In this document: positions 8,640 to 16,686 of the stretch, in pieces
How the letters are laid out: each line of letters starts with the position of its first letter
Numbering within the stretch: the stretch's first letter is position 1
NCBI GenBank assembly: GCA_019348195.1
Contig: JAHWJX010000004.1
Coordinates: 1 to 61,053 of the forward strand
DNA length: 61,053 bases
Direction: 5' to 3'
Origin: Pseudomonadota bacterium
Lineage (GTDB): Bacteria; Pseudomonadota; Alphaproteobacteria; Caulobacterales; Caulobacteraceae
Position numbers and translations under genes: made by a program
Notes under the pieces: generated by a model
The model's database searches: none
The model's input: the letters and a program-made list of their open reading frames with translations, nothing else
Told to the model about the DNA's origin: nothing

Positions 8640-9052
8640 GGCGGGGGGGGCTCGCCGCTGTCCTCGACCATCGCCTTCACGAGAGAGAGCACGCGGCGGC
8701 GAAGCTGGGGCGAGTCGATCTGCGAAAAGGCCGTCAGCAGCGGCCCGGCCCCATCCAGCATCAACATGCCGGCCGGGACGCCGGCCGTGATATCAACGGG
8801 TTCGTGGTCGCTTTCGAGGTCCCCCAGCAGATCGGCCACTCGGCAATTGAGCGCCCGCGCGATCTGAACAGCTCGGGATATACTGACCCGATTTGCGCCC
8901 CGCTCATATTTTTGCACCTGCTGAAAGGTGACACTGGCCCGCCGGGCCAACTCGTCCTGCGACATGCCAAGTTCTCTTCGGCGCAAGCGAATTCGGGCGC
9001 CGAATTCCACATCGGCGTGTTCCGGGGAGCGGGTGGAGTGCGACGAGGTCAT
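8636..9052 (-). CDS. XRE-family helix-turn-helix regulator coupled to luxR
   Basis: A 138-aa protein with a Cro/C1-type HTH at about residues 17-70 (RIRLRRRELGMSQDELARRA, then VTFQQVQKYERGANRVSI). The C-terminal half has no recognised domain. It is first in the minus-strand operon xre-luxR-luxI and shares an ATGA overlap with luxR. This HTH type is common in Caulobacteraceae; here it is well placed to control luxR expression, for instance as a repressor setting the quorum threshold. That role is inferred from context only. Confidence 0.85.
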   Translation of the reverse strand: MTSSHSTRSPEHADVEFGARIRLRRRELGMSQDELARRASVTFQQVQKYERGANRVSISRAVQIARALNCRVADLLGDLESDHEPVDITAGVPAGMLMLDGAGPLLTAFSQIDSPQLRRRVLSLVKAMVEDSGEPPPP

Positions 9053-9205
9053 GCCACCAAGAGTGGAGCAGACGCTCCCGAACGTCCAGACAAAAGCGCG
9101 GCGATCCGCAGGGCGTCGTTCGAGCCACGAGGCTCAGCGTGCGCGGAGCAGCGTTTCCGCAAGCTTCATTGGATCTGCAGGCTTCAATTCCTACTCGGGG
9201 AGTCA

Positions 9206-9277
9206 ACACTTGAGCAGAACCGTCTTGCGGCGCTCAGCGTCGTGGACGTCCTAGACACCCCACCTGAACCGGCCTTC
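9206..9277 (+). pseudogene. Remnant of a GAF-type sensor protein N-terminus
   Basis: The plus strand reads TLEQNRLAALSVVDVLDTPP then EPAFD, very close to the N-terminal signature ExxRLAALxxxxVLDTPPEPAFD of many GAF-domain sensor kinases and phosphodiesterases. It runs without a stop into the transposase C-terminal fragment, forming a junk fusion. It is divergent from xre, and so may mark the gene that lay beside the lux cassette in its donor genome. Confidence 0.55.
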
Positions 9278-9355
9278 GACGGTCGTACAACGGCCGCCCG
9301 CTCGGCGGCGATCCACTTCCTCGCCTTCGCCCACATCGCAGCCGCAACGATCTGA
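9275..9355 (+). pseudogene. IS5-family transposase, C-terminal remnant
   Basis: The 26 codons before the TGA at 9353-9355 read RTTAARSAAIHFLAFAHIAA with a short tail. They resemble the C-terminal end of IS5-family transposases (Rxx(A/T)xxxDKxAxxFLAFxHIAAxxIW). The stop lies about 12 nt before the right inverted end, the spacing expected for an intact IS end. Same strand and polarity as the N-terminal remnant at 6729-7020. Confidence 0.65.
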
Positions 9356-9366
9356 ATGCGCTGAGA

Positions 9367-9377
9367 GTCGATTAGAC
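9367..9377 (-). repeat. Right terminal inverted repeat (IRR)
   Basis: On the minus strand this reads GTCTAATCGAC, preceded by CTAG at 9378-9381. It matches IRL with a single C/T difference. Confidence 0.7.
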
Positions 9378-10199
9378 CTAGGCTTCCGGCATCGCCGGGC
9401 GGAGCCGGCCGCCGACGCGGATGGGCTCCACGCGACGCGCCAAGCCCGTGCGGTCGTCCGTCTCCACAAACACGCCGCACACCGTCGCCGGCCCGCTCGC
9501 GGGCTCCATGCGAGCCTGATTGATGCGGGTGGTGAAGCGTCGCAGCGGCTCCTCCTTCTTCATGCCGATCACGCTGTCGTAGTCGGCGCAAGCGCCCGCG
9601 TCGGTCTGATAGGCCGTCCCGCCGGGCAGGATCTGGGCGTCGGCGGTCGGCACGTGCGTGTGCGTCCCCACCACCAGAGACGCCCGGCCGTCGCAGAAAT
9701 GGCCCATGGCCATCTTCTCGCTGGTGATCTCGGCGTGCATGTCCACGATCACCGCGTCGGCCGCCAGGCCCAGAGGGCAGGCCTCCAGCTCCCGATCCAC
9801 CACTGAGAAGGGGTCGTCCAGCGCGTCCATGTGCACGCGTCCGAGCACGTTCATCACCAGCACGCGCCGCCCGCCGGGGGCCTCGTACAGATAGGCGCCC
9901 TGCCCCGGCGCCCCGGACAGGCGGGGGTAGTTGACCGGCCGCAGCAGCCGCGGCTCCCGCTCGATAAAGGTCAGCGCCTCCTTCTGGTCCCAGCTGTGGT
10001 TGCCCAGGGTGATCACGTCGGCCCCGGCTTCGTACAGCTCCCGGGCGTTGCTTTCGGTGATGCCGAAGCCGTGGGCGGCGTTCTCACCGTTGACCACGAC
10101 GAAATCGAGCTGGAGCCGCCGCCGCAGGGCGGGCAGGTGGGCGGCCACGCCCTCACGGCCCGAACGGCCGATGACGTCGCCGAGGAAAGCTAGCCGCAT
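9378..10199 (-). CDS. ymdB: YmdB-family metallophosphoesterase (TIGR00282)
   Basis: A 273-aa calcineurin-like phosphoesterase. Metal-binding motifs are visible: FLGDVIGR at the start, VNGENAA, LGNHSWD, MHAEITSEK and VVGTHTHVPTAD, matching the TIGR00282/YmdB group (2',3'-cyclic nucleotide phosphodiesterases in characterised members). The TAG stop uses the right-hand CTAG of the inserted element, so the gene was not damaged. It overlaps the 5-FCL gene upstream by 10 nt. Confidence 0.92.
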   Translation of the reverse strand: MRLAFLGDVIGRSGREGVAAHLPALRRRLQLDFVVVNGENAAHGFGITESNARELYEAGADVITLGNHSWDQKEALTFIEREPRLLRPVNYPRLSGAPGQGAYLYEAPGGRRVLVMNVLGRVHMDALDDPFSVVDRELEACPLGLAADAVIVDMHAEITSEKMAMGHFCDGRASLVVGTHTHVPTADAQILPGGTAYQTDAGACADYDSVIGMKKEEPLRRFTTRINQARMEPASGPATVCGVFVETDDRTGLARRVEPIRVGGRLRPAMPEA

Positions 10200-10771
10200 G
10201 GAGTCTCGCGTGTGAATAAGCGAAAGCCGCGCTCGGTCAGCACGGCGTCAAGCGGGCGGTCATGCGCCTCCACGGGCAAGGAGGGAACCTCCTGCCCCGC
10301 ATAGGCCAGCCCCACGATCACCGCCTTGGTGCGCCTGTGCAGCTCGGCGATCGTGCGGTCGAAGTAGCCGCCGCCCTGCCCGAGCCGGTTGCCATCGGCA
10401 TCAAAGGCCAGCAGGGGCGCGATCACCAGCTCGGGCTCGATCGGCCTCGCGCCCGGCAGGGGCGCGAGCGCGCCCAAGAGGTCCGGCGCAAGCGCGTCCC
10501 CGGGGCGCCAGGCCCGAAACACCAAGGGCGCGTCCAACTGCACCACGACCGGAAGGCAAAGCTGCGTGTCGCGCTCCAGAAGCGCTTCGGCGATGGGCAG
10601 GGGATCGATCTCGCCGCCCACCGGCATGTAGAGGCTGGTCACCGGCGAGGGACCCAGCCGACTGTCCAGCATGTGAACCGCAGCCTGGACCGCGGCGTGC
10701 GGGTTTTCCGCCGCCAGCAGGCGACGCCGGGCGCGGGCCGCCCGACGCAGATCGTCCTTGCTCGAGGTCAC
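10190..10771 (-). CDS. ygfA: 5-formyltetrahydrofolate cyclo-ligase
   Basis: A 193-aa protein of the 5-FTHF cyclo-ligase family, which converts 5-formyl-THF to 5,10-methenyl-THF with ATP. Motifs: N-terminal KDDLRRAARARRRLL, central VGGEIDPLPI, and the C-terminal substrate/ATP loop FDADGNRLGQGGGYFDRT. GTG start at 10771. Downstream of zapA and the probable 6S RNA, the arrangement conserved in many proteobacteria. Confidence 0.93.
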   Translation of the reverse strand: MTSSKDDLRRAARARRRLLAAENPHAAVQAAVHMLDSRLGPSPVTSLYMPVGGEIDPLPIAEALLERDTQLCLPVVVQLDAPLVFRAWRPGDALAPDLLGALAPLPGARPIEPELVIAPLLAFDADGNRLGQGGGYFDRTIAELHRRTKAVIVGLAYAGQEVPSLPVEAHDRPLDAVLTERGFRLFTRETPCG

Positions 10772-10785
10772 AGAGTGAGTGGCGG

Positions 10786-10964
10786 CGCCGCGAGAGCCGT
10801 GGAGGGCGGTAAATCCCCTCGGACCTGGCTAACCAGGTGGGCGCCGTGTCTCCAAGCCCACGAGCCTGGAGAGGTACAGCTCCCTTCAGAGGCGATTAAG
10901 GTCCCCGGGATTTGATGCCTCCGACGCGAGCCGCAGCAGACCCGCCGGAGTTGAAGGTAGGCGG
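10786..10964 (-). ncRNA. ssrS: Probable 6S RNA (SsrS)
   Basis: The 207-nt gap between zapA and the 5-FTHF cyclo-ligase gene has no ORF. This is the conserved site of 6S RNA in proteobacteria. On the minus strand it carries a string of imperfect complementary segments (for example ACCTGGTTAGCCAGGT and GGAGGC...GCCTC) that suit a long irregular hairpin, and a central CCCGGGGACCTTAATCG stretch like alphaproteobacterial 6S. 6S RNA binds sigma-70 holoenzyme in stationary phase. Ends are approximate. Confidence 0.65.
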
Positions 10965-10978
10965 CCGACGATCGATGC

Positions 10979-11356
10979 TCAAGCGGAGGCGGGCTGCTCC
11001 GAGCTGATCCGTTGCGCCAAGGTCTCGATCCGGGCCGCCGCTTCGTCGAGAACCGCTGCGGCGCGCTGCTCGATGCGCGCCGTGTCCGGCGCTGGCTGGG
11101 GCGGAGCTGCGGGCCGCAGATTGGCCGCGCCCGATTGCAATCGGTCCAGCCGGGCGCGCGTGTCCGCCAGGTCATCCGCGGTCGTCAGCGCCGCCAGCAG
11201 AAACAGCCTGAGCTCGCCCACCGCCCCTACCTGGGCGGCGATGTCCTGCACCTGCCGGTCGAACTGGCGCGCCAGATTGCGCACGTGCTCCTCTTCGCCC
11301 GGCTCGCAGCCGACCACATAGGGGCGCCCGTTCACTTCCACATTGATGGGAGGCAT
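10979..11356 (-). CDS. zapA: Cell division protein ZapA
   Basis: A 125-aa ZapA. The N-terminal core (INVEVNGRPYVVGCEPGEEE, then HVRNLARQFDRQV) is the FtsZ-binding head, followed by helices that dimerise; the tail after about residue 75 is Pro/Ala-rich and longer than in E. coli. It cross-links FtsZ filaments at the division site. Preceded by a coiled-coil protein gene, stop to start 3 nt. Confidence 0.9.
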   Translation of the reverse strand: MPPINVEVNGRPYVVGCEPGEEEHVRNLARQFDRQVQDIAAQVGAVGELRLFLLAALTTADDLADTRARLDRLQSGAANLRPAAPPQPAPDTARIEQRAAAVLDEAAARIETLAQRISSEQPASA

Positions 11357-11359
11357 GGC

Positions 11360-11740
11360 TCAGAACTCCCGCTGGTGGGGGTGCAGGTCGGTCTGGTCGT
11401 CGGACAGGTGGTCCAGCGAGGCCGACTGATCGTCCGCCTCCACCGCCGACTGGGCTTGGGCGGCTTCGGACAAGGCGGCGTCCTCGTCGTCGAGGGCGGC
11501 CCGGATCCGGTCGGCGGCGCGGCCCAGGACGGTGCTGGCTTCGGCCGCCGCTCCTTCAAGGGCGCGCTCCCGATGCCGGGCTTCGCGCAGTTGGATGTGC
11601 AAGGCCTCCTCCGCGGCGGGGTCCCGCTGCGGCTCGACCGGGCGGGCGGCCTGGGCGGCCAGGCCGGCCTCCAGGGCGTCCACCGCACGGCGGAGACGCT
11701 CGGCGGCGGCGTCCAGCGATGCTTCCCCATTCCGAATCAT
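11360..11740 (-). CDS. Predicted coiled-coil protein upstream of zapA
   Basis: A 126-aa, strongly helical, Ala/Arg/Glu-rich protein with heptad-like spacing over most of its length (for example AAERLRRAVDALEAGLAAQA and LREARHRERALEGAAAEAST) and an acidic C-terminus DDQTDLHPHQREF. It resembles the small coiled-coil (DUF4164-type) protein often found before zapA in alphaproteobacteria. The spacing suggests co-expression and a possible link to the divisome, but no function is known. Confidence 0.75.
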   Translation of the reverse strand: MIRNGEASLDAAAERLRRAVDALEAGLAAQAARPVEPQRDPAAEEALHIQLREARHRERALEGAAAEASTVLGRAADRIRAALDDEDAALSEAAQAQSAVEADDQSASLDHLSDDQTDLHPHQREF

Positions 11741-11848
11741 GGTTCGCTCCGGCTCGTCTTGGACTATCTAGCGCGCACCGGCGGCGATGTCGCAATTTGC
11801 GATGCTCGCGCGGCGGATGGTCCGAACGCCTCAACCCCTTGGAGCTCC

Positions 11849-13849
11849 ATGTCAAACCTCGCAAGCGCTGAGGCCGCCCACGCCCCGGCGCCGCCCAGGG
11901 TCATGGCCGACGCCATCCGCGTGCTGGCCATGGATGCGGTGGAGGCGGCCAACAGCGGCCACCCCGGCATGCCCATGGGCATGGCCGACGTCGCCACCGT
12001 GCTCTGGAGCCGGTTCCTGAAGTTCGACGCCGCAGCCCCCGACTGGCCGGATCGCGACCGCTTCGTGCTCAGCAACGGGCACGGCTCCATGCTGCAGTAT
12101 GCGCTGCTGCACTTGACCGGCTTCGAAGGCGTGGGCCTCGAGGATCTGAAGCAGTTCCGCCAACTCGGCTCCCGCACGCCCGGACACCCGGAGTACGGAC
12201 ACACGGCCGGGGTGGAGACCACCACCGGTCCCTTGGGCCAGGGGCTCGCCACGGCGGTGGGCATGGCCATGGCCGAGCGGGCGCTGGCCGCGCGCTTCGG
12301 GGGCGAGCTGGTGGATCACCGCACCTGGGTGTTGGCCGGCGACGGCGACCTGATGGAGGGCGTCAGCCACGAGTCCATCCACCTGGCCGGGAGGCTTGGC
12401 CTGCACAAGCTCACGGTGCTTTGGGACGACAATCTGATCACCATCGACGGCGCCGCCAGCCTGTCGGAGACCGGCGACCAACTCCGGCGGTTCGAAGCCG
12501 CGGGGTGGGCCGTTCGTGCGGTGGACGGACACGACATGGCCGCGGTCGAGGCGGCGCTGGCCTGGGCGGTCCAGCAGGACCGGCCCGCCCTGATCGCCTG
12601 CCGTACAAAGATCGGCCGGGGCTCGCCCTCCATGGAAGGGCACCAGGACACCCACGGCAAGGCGCTCGGGCCGGAGGCGGTGGCCGAGGTGCGCGACCAC
12701 CTGGGCTGGCCGCATGACCCCTTCGTGGTGCCCGATGCGGTCTACGCCGCTTGGCGCCCGGTTGGGCGCCGCGGCGCCTCCGTGCGGGCCGAGTGGGACG
12801 CTCGCCTGGCCAAGTCCTCCCGTCGTCCGGAGTTCGAGCACGCCTTGTCCGGCGAGCAGTCGCAGCCGGCGCTCACCGCCTTGGCCGACTTCGCCCAGCG
12901 CGCGGCGGAGGCGCGTCCCACCGCGGCCACGCGCGTGCATTCCGGCAAGGTGCTGGACGCCCTGGTCCCGGTCGTCCCCGAGATGATCGGCGGCTCCGCG
13001 GACCTGACCGGCTCGGTCAACACCCTGGTCAAGGGCATGGGCGTGTTCGACGCCCCCGACTACGCCGGGCGCTACGTCTATTACGGCGTTCGCGAGCACG
13101 CCATGGCGGCGGCCATGAACGGCATGGCGCTGCACGGCGGCGTCGTGCCCTACGCCGGCACCTTCCTGGTCTTCTCCGACTACAGCCGCCCGGCCATCCG
13201 GCTGGGCGCCCTGATGGGCGTGCGCGTCGTGCACGTCATGACCCACGACAGCATCGGCCTGGGCGAAGACGGGCCGACCCACCAGCCGGTCGAGCATCTG
13301 GCCTCCCTCCGAGCCATCCCCAACCTGCAGGTCTTCCGCCCGGCCGACGGCGTGGAGACGGCGGAATGCTGGGCCCTGGCCCTGAGCACGCCCGGGACGC
13401 CTTCGGTGCTGGCGCTGTCGCGCCAATCCGCCCCGGCCGTCCGGACCGAGGCGGGCGAGAACCGCTCGGCCCGCGGCGCCTATCAGTTGTTTCCGGCGGA
13501 CGGCCCGGCGCGGGTTACTCTGTTCGCCACGGGCACGGAGGTGGGCGTGGCCGCCGCCGCCCGCGAGCAGTTGCAGGCCGAAGGCCTTCCCACCCGCGTG
13601 GTTTCCGTTCCTTGCATGGAGCTGTTCGCGGCCCAGGACGCCGCCTACCGCCGCGAGGTCCTGGGCCAAGCCCCCGTCCGCGTCGCGGTCGAAGCGGGCC
13701 TGCGCCTCGGCTGGGACGCCCTGATCGGGCCCGAAGGCCGCTTCATCGGCATGACCGGCTTCGGCGCCAGCGCGCCGGCCCCCGCCCTCTACAAACACTT
13801 CGGCATCACGCCGGAGGCGGTGGTGGAGGCGGTCAAGGCGGCGCTCTGA
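11849..13849 (+). CDS. tkt: Transketolase
   Basis: A 666-aa TPP enzyme of the pentose phosphate/Calvin-type interconversions. The N-terminal domain shows ANSGHPGMPMGMADVA, the TPP motif GDGDLMEGVSHE followed by NLIT, and the pyrimidine domain has GVREHAMAAAMNG. ATG at 11849 with GGAG upstream; the open frame continues far 5' but without homology. First of the plus-strand carbon-metabolism run tkt-gap-pgk-fba; 104 nt separate it from gap. Confidence 0.96.
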   Translation: MSNLASAEAAHAPAPPRVMADAIRVLAMDAVEAANSGHPGMPMGMADVATVLWSRFLKFDAAAPDWPDRDRFVLSNGHGSMLQYALLHLTGFEGVGLEDLKQFRQLGSRTPGHPEYGHTAGVETTTGPLGQGLATAVGMAMAERALAARFGGELVDHRTWVLAGDGDLMEGVSHESIHLAGRLGLHKLTVLWDDNLITIDGAASLSETGDQLRRFEAAGWAVRAVDGHDMAAVEAALAWAVQQDRPALIACRTKIGRGSPSMEGHQDTHGKALGPEAVAEVRDHLGWPHDPFVVPDAVYAAWRPVGRRGASVRAEWDARLAKSSRRPEFEHALSGEQSQPALTALADFAQRAAEARPTAATRVHSGKVLDALVPVVPEMIGGSADLTGSVNTLVKGMGVFDAPDYAGRYVYYGVREHAMAAAMNGMALHGGVVPYAGTFLVFSDYSRPAIRLGALMGVRVVHVMTHDSIGLGEDGPTHQPVEHLASLRAIPNLQVFRPADGVETAECWALALSTPGTPSVLALSRQSAPAVRTEAGENRSARGAYQLFPADGPARVTLFATGTEVGVAAAAREQLQAEGLPTRVVSVPCMELFAAQDAAYRREVLGQAPVRVAVEAGLRLGWDALIGPEGRFIGMTGFGASAPAPALYKHFGITPEAVVEAVKAAL

Positions 13850-13953
13850 ACCCGCGCGTCCCTCGTCCGCTGCGCAGGGAGAGGGGGAACAGGCTTGACT
13901 CCCTTGCCCGCCGCCGCGACACCGCGCGCCTCAACAATCCTTGGGAATTCGTC

Positions 13954-14964
13954 ATGGCCCTTCGCGTCGCCATCAACGGGTTCGGCCGCATCGGCCGGCT
14001 CGTTCTCCGCTCCATCGTCGAGCATGGGCGGCGCGACATCGAGGTGGTGGCCATCAACGACCTGGGGCCCATCGAGACCAACGCCCACCTGCTCCGTTAC
14101 GACAGCACCCACGGCCGCTTCCCCGGCCCGATCACGGTGGACGGCGACACCATCGACGTGGGCACGGGTCCCATTCGCTGCACCGCCGTGCGCAACCCCG
14201 CCGAACTGCCCCACCGCGACCTGGGCGTCGACATCGCCCTGGAATGCACGGGCATCTTCACCAGCCGCGACAAGGCCCAGGCCCACCTGGACGCCGGCGC
14301 CAAGCGCGTCCTGATCTCCGCCCCAGCGGAGGGCGTCAGCCGCACCGTGGTCTACGGCGTGAACCACGACGCGCTCACCGCCGACGACCTGATCGTCTCC
14401 AACGCGTCGTGCACCACCAACTGCGTGACCCCGGTCGTCAAGGTCCTGCTGGACCTGTGCGGGATCGAGCGCGGCTATATGACGACCGTGCACAGCTACA
14501 CCAACGACCAGCCCTCCTTGGACCAGATGCACAAGGACCTTTACCGCGCCCGCGCCGCGGCCCAGAGCATGATCCCCACCTCCACTGGCGCCGCCAAGGC
14601 CGTGGGCCTGGTCCTGCCTGAGATGAAGGGCAAGCTCGACGGCTCCTCCATCCGCGTCCCCACCCCCAACGTCTCCGTGGTGGACCTCAAGGTCGTGCCT
14701 ACCCGCACCGTCTCCGCGGATGAGATCAACGCCGCGATGCGGGCCGCTGCCGACGAGGGCCCGATGAAGGGCGTGCTCGAGACCAGCACCGACCCCCTGG
14801 TCTCCATCGACATCAACCACATCGCCGCCAGCGCCACCGTGGCCCTTCCCCAGACCCAGGTCATCGAAGGCCAGCTCGCCCGCGTCCTGGCCTGGTACGA
14901 CAACGAGTGGGGGTTCAGCACGCGCATGGCGGACACGGCGCTGGCCATGGGCAAGCTGCTCTAG
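13954..14964 (+). CDS. gap: Type I glyceraldehyde-3-phosphate dehydrogenase
   Basis: A 336-aa GAPDH with the N-terminal Rossmann motif INGFGRIGRL, the catalytic Cys in SNASCTTNC, the catalytic His in TTVHSYTNDQ and the C-terminal WYDNEWGFS. Oxidises GAP to 1,3-bisphosphoglycerate. ATG 13954. Normal length for the family. A small secreted-protein ORF starts 3 nt downstream. Confidence 0.97.
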   Translation: MALRVAINGFGRIGRLVLRSIVEHGRRDIEVVAINDLGPIETNAHLLRYDSTHGRFPGPITVDGDTIDVGTGPIRCTAVRNPAELPHRDLGVDIALECTGIFTSRDKAQAHLDAGAKRVLISAPAEGVSRTVVYGVNHDALTADDLIVSNASCTTNCVTPVVKVLLDLCGIERGYMTTVHSYTNDQPSLDQMHKDLYRARAAAQSMIPTSTGAAKAVGLVLPEMKGKLDGSSIRVPTPNVSVVDLKVVPTRTVSADEINAAMRAAADEGPMKGVLETSTDPLVSIDINHIAASATVALPQTQVIEGQLARVLAWYDNEWGFSTRMADTALAMGKLL

Positions 14965-14967
14965 CCG

Positions 14968-15420
14968 ATGAGCTCGCGCCGCTTGGTTCTAGCCGGCCTG
15001 ATCGGCAGCTTCGCGACGGTCGCCACGCCCGCGAGCGCCAAGGCTCCAGCGCTTAGGCCCGGGCAGGTCTGGAACTTGAGGGATCAACGTTATCCCGCCG
15101 CACAGGTCGTCATCGGTCGGCTTGAGAAGCTTGGCGATCTCTCAGTCGTGCACGTCAGCGTGCTCCGGGTGCTCGCAGGCGACCCGGAGAGCGGGCAAGT
15201 TCTCACCTTCGGACACATGCCGTTCACTGAAGAGGCTGTCCGTCGCTCCATTGGTTCGCAGATCGGGGACGGCGTGGGAGCCCATCCAGGGTTCGACGCA
15301 GGTTATGCCGAGTGGCGATCGGCCCGAGGCGGCGTGTTCACCATCACCATTCCGGAGGCGCTCGCCGTAGCCATCCAGGCGATGATGTCGGCCCCGTCAG
15401 AAGCAAATGAATCAATCTGA
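14968..15420 (+). CDS. Exported protein of unknown function
   Basis: A 150-aa protein with an N-terminal signal peptide (SSRRLVLAGLIGSFATVATP then ASAKA), the double Arg allowing a Tat or Sec signal. The mature part has no recognised domain. It lies 3 nt after gap and its TGA directly abuts the pgk ATG, so it must be transcribed with the glycolytic genes. It looks like an insertion into the usual gap-pgk pair. Confidence 0.65.
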   Translation: MSSRRLVLAGLIGSFATVATPASAKAPALRPGQVWNLRDQRYPAAQVVIGRLEKLGDLSVVHVSVLRVLAGDPESGQVLTFGHMPFTEEAVRRSIGSQIGDGVGAHPGFDAGYAEWRSARGGVFTITIPEALAVAIQAMMSAPSEANESI

Positions 15421-16614
15421 ATGACCTTCCGCACCCTCGACGACGCCGGGACGATCTACGGCCAGACCGCGCTGGTTCGCGTGGACTTCAACGTGCCCAT
15501 GGAAGCGGGCCGGGTCGCCGACGACACGCGCCTGCGCTCGGCGCTGCCCACGATCAGGCGACTGAACGCCGGCGGAGCCAAGGTGGTGCTGCTGGCCCAC
15601 TTCGAGCGGCCTAAGGGAAAACGCGTGCCGGAGATGAGCCTGCGCCCCGTGGTCGAGCCCCTCGCGGCCCTGCTCGGCAAGCCCGTGGCTTTCGCCGACG
15701 ACTGCGTCGGCCCCGAAGCGCAGCGGGCCGTGGGCGCTCTACCCCACGAAGGCGTCCTCCTGCTGGAGAACGTCCGCTTCCACCCCGGCGAGGAGAGCAA
15801 CGACCCGGCCTTCGCCGCCCAGCTGGCCGAGCTGGCCGACTTCTACGTCAACGACGCCTTTTCCGCCGCCCACCGCGCCCACGCCTCCACGGAGGCGATC
15901 GCCCGCGTCCTGCCCGCCTACGCCGGGGAGGCGCTGCGCCGCGAGCTGGAGATGCTGGACAAGGCCCTGGGCGCACCCGAGCGACCCGTCATGGGCATCG
16001 TCGGCGGCTCCAAGGTCTCGACCAAGCTCGACCTGTTGAACAACCTGGTGGGCAAGCTCGATCGGCTAGCCATCGGCGGAGGCATGGCCAACACCTTCCT
16101 CTTCGCGCAAGGGCACGACATCGGCGGCAGCCTCGCCGAACGCGACATGGCCGAGACCGCGCGCGAGATCATTGCAAGCGCGGCGCGCTCCGGTTGCGAG
16201 CTGCTGCTACCCGTCGACGTGGTCGTGTCCGACCGTGTCGAGCCCGGCGCCTCGGCGAACGTCCGCGCCCTGGGCGAGGTCGGGCCGGAGGACAAGATCC
16301 TCGACGCCGGGCCGGAGACGCTGAAGTCCATCAAGGACGCCATCGACGGTGCCCGCACCCTGATCTGGAACGGACCTCTGGGCGTGTTCGAAATCCCGCC
16401 CTTCGACCACGCCACGGTGGAGGCCGCCCGCTTCGCGGCCCGCCACGCCAAGACCGAGCGCCTGATCGCCGTCGCTGGCGGCGGCGACACGGTGGCCGCG
16501 CTCAACCACGCGGGCGTCGCCGAAGACTTCACCTTCGTCTCCACGGCGGGCGGCGCTTTCCTGGAATGGATGGAAGGCAAGACGCTGCCCGGAGTGGCCG
16601 CGCTGGCGGCTTGA
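15421..16614 (+). CDS. pgk: Phosphoglycerate kinase
   Basis: A 397-aa PGK with the N-terminal substrate site [20 protein letters not shown] and [12 protein letters not shown], and the C-terminal nucleotide-binding GNGPLGVFE-like ([13 protein letters not shown]) and [12 protein letters not shown]. Makes ATP from 1,3-BPG. Starts at ATG 15421 with no gap after the preceding ORF, so initiation probably depends on translation of that ORF. Confidence 0.97.
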   Translation: MTFRTLDDAGTIYGQTALVRVDFNVPMEAGRVADDTRLRSALPTIRRLNAGGAKVVLLAHFERPKGKRVPEMSLRPVVEPLAALLGKPVAFADDCVGPEAQRAVGALPHEGVLLLENVRFHPGEESNDPAFAAQLAELADFYVNDAFSAAHRAHASTEAIARVLPAYAGEALRRELEMLDKALGAPERPVMGIVGGSKVSTKLDLLNNLVGKLDRLAIGGGMANTFLFAQGHDIGGSLAERDMAETAREIIASAARSGCELLLPVDVVVSDRVEPGASANVRALGEVGPEDKILDAGPETLKSIKDAIDGARTLIWNGPLGVFEIPPFDHATVEAARFAARHAKTERLIAVAGGGDTVAALNHAGVAEDFTFVSTAGGAFLEWMEGKTLPGVAALAA

Positions 16615-16686
16615 AACCCCGGTCCGAGCAGAGGCAAGTCGGCCCGGAACGAACGTGGCGAGCTCCTGGCGGTTACCCTGAACACA

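Larger units (their letters stand above)
6642..9381. mobile_element. IS5-family-bounded element carrying a quorum-sensing cassette
   Basis: Both ends carry CTAG (6642-6645 and 9378-9381), consistent with the YTAR-type target duplication of IS5/IS427-group elements. Immediately inside are inverted ends: GTCCAATCGAC at 6646-6656 and GTCTAATCGAC on the minus strand at 9377-9367 (10 of 11 identical). Next to the left end is a decayed transposase N-terminus and next to the right end a transposase C-terminus in the same orientation, as in one IS whose middle was replaced by xre-luxR-luxI. Total about 2.73 kb against roughly 0.85 kb for an ordinary IS of this group. Presumably immobile now, because the transposase is broken. 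Confidence 0.75.

Noticed and set aside
11012-11848. N-terminal extension of transketolase
   Set aside because: It is antisense to zapA and the coiled-coil gene; the proper start at 11849 has a GGAG site and gives normal length.
13859-13880. Stem-loop (TCCCT/AGGGA) between tkt and gap
   Set aside because: Short arms and no T-run; may be a terminator or a dispersed hairpin but cannot be separated from chance in GC-rich DNA.
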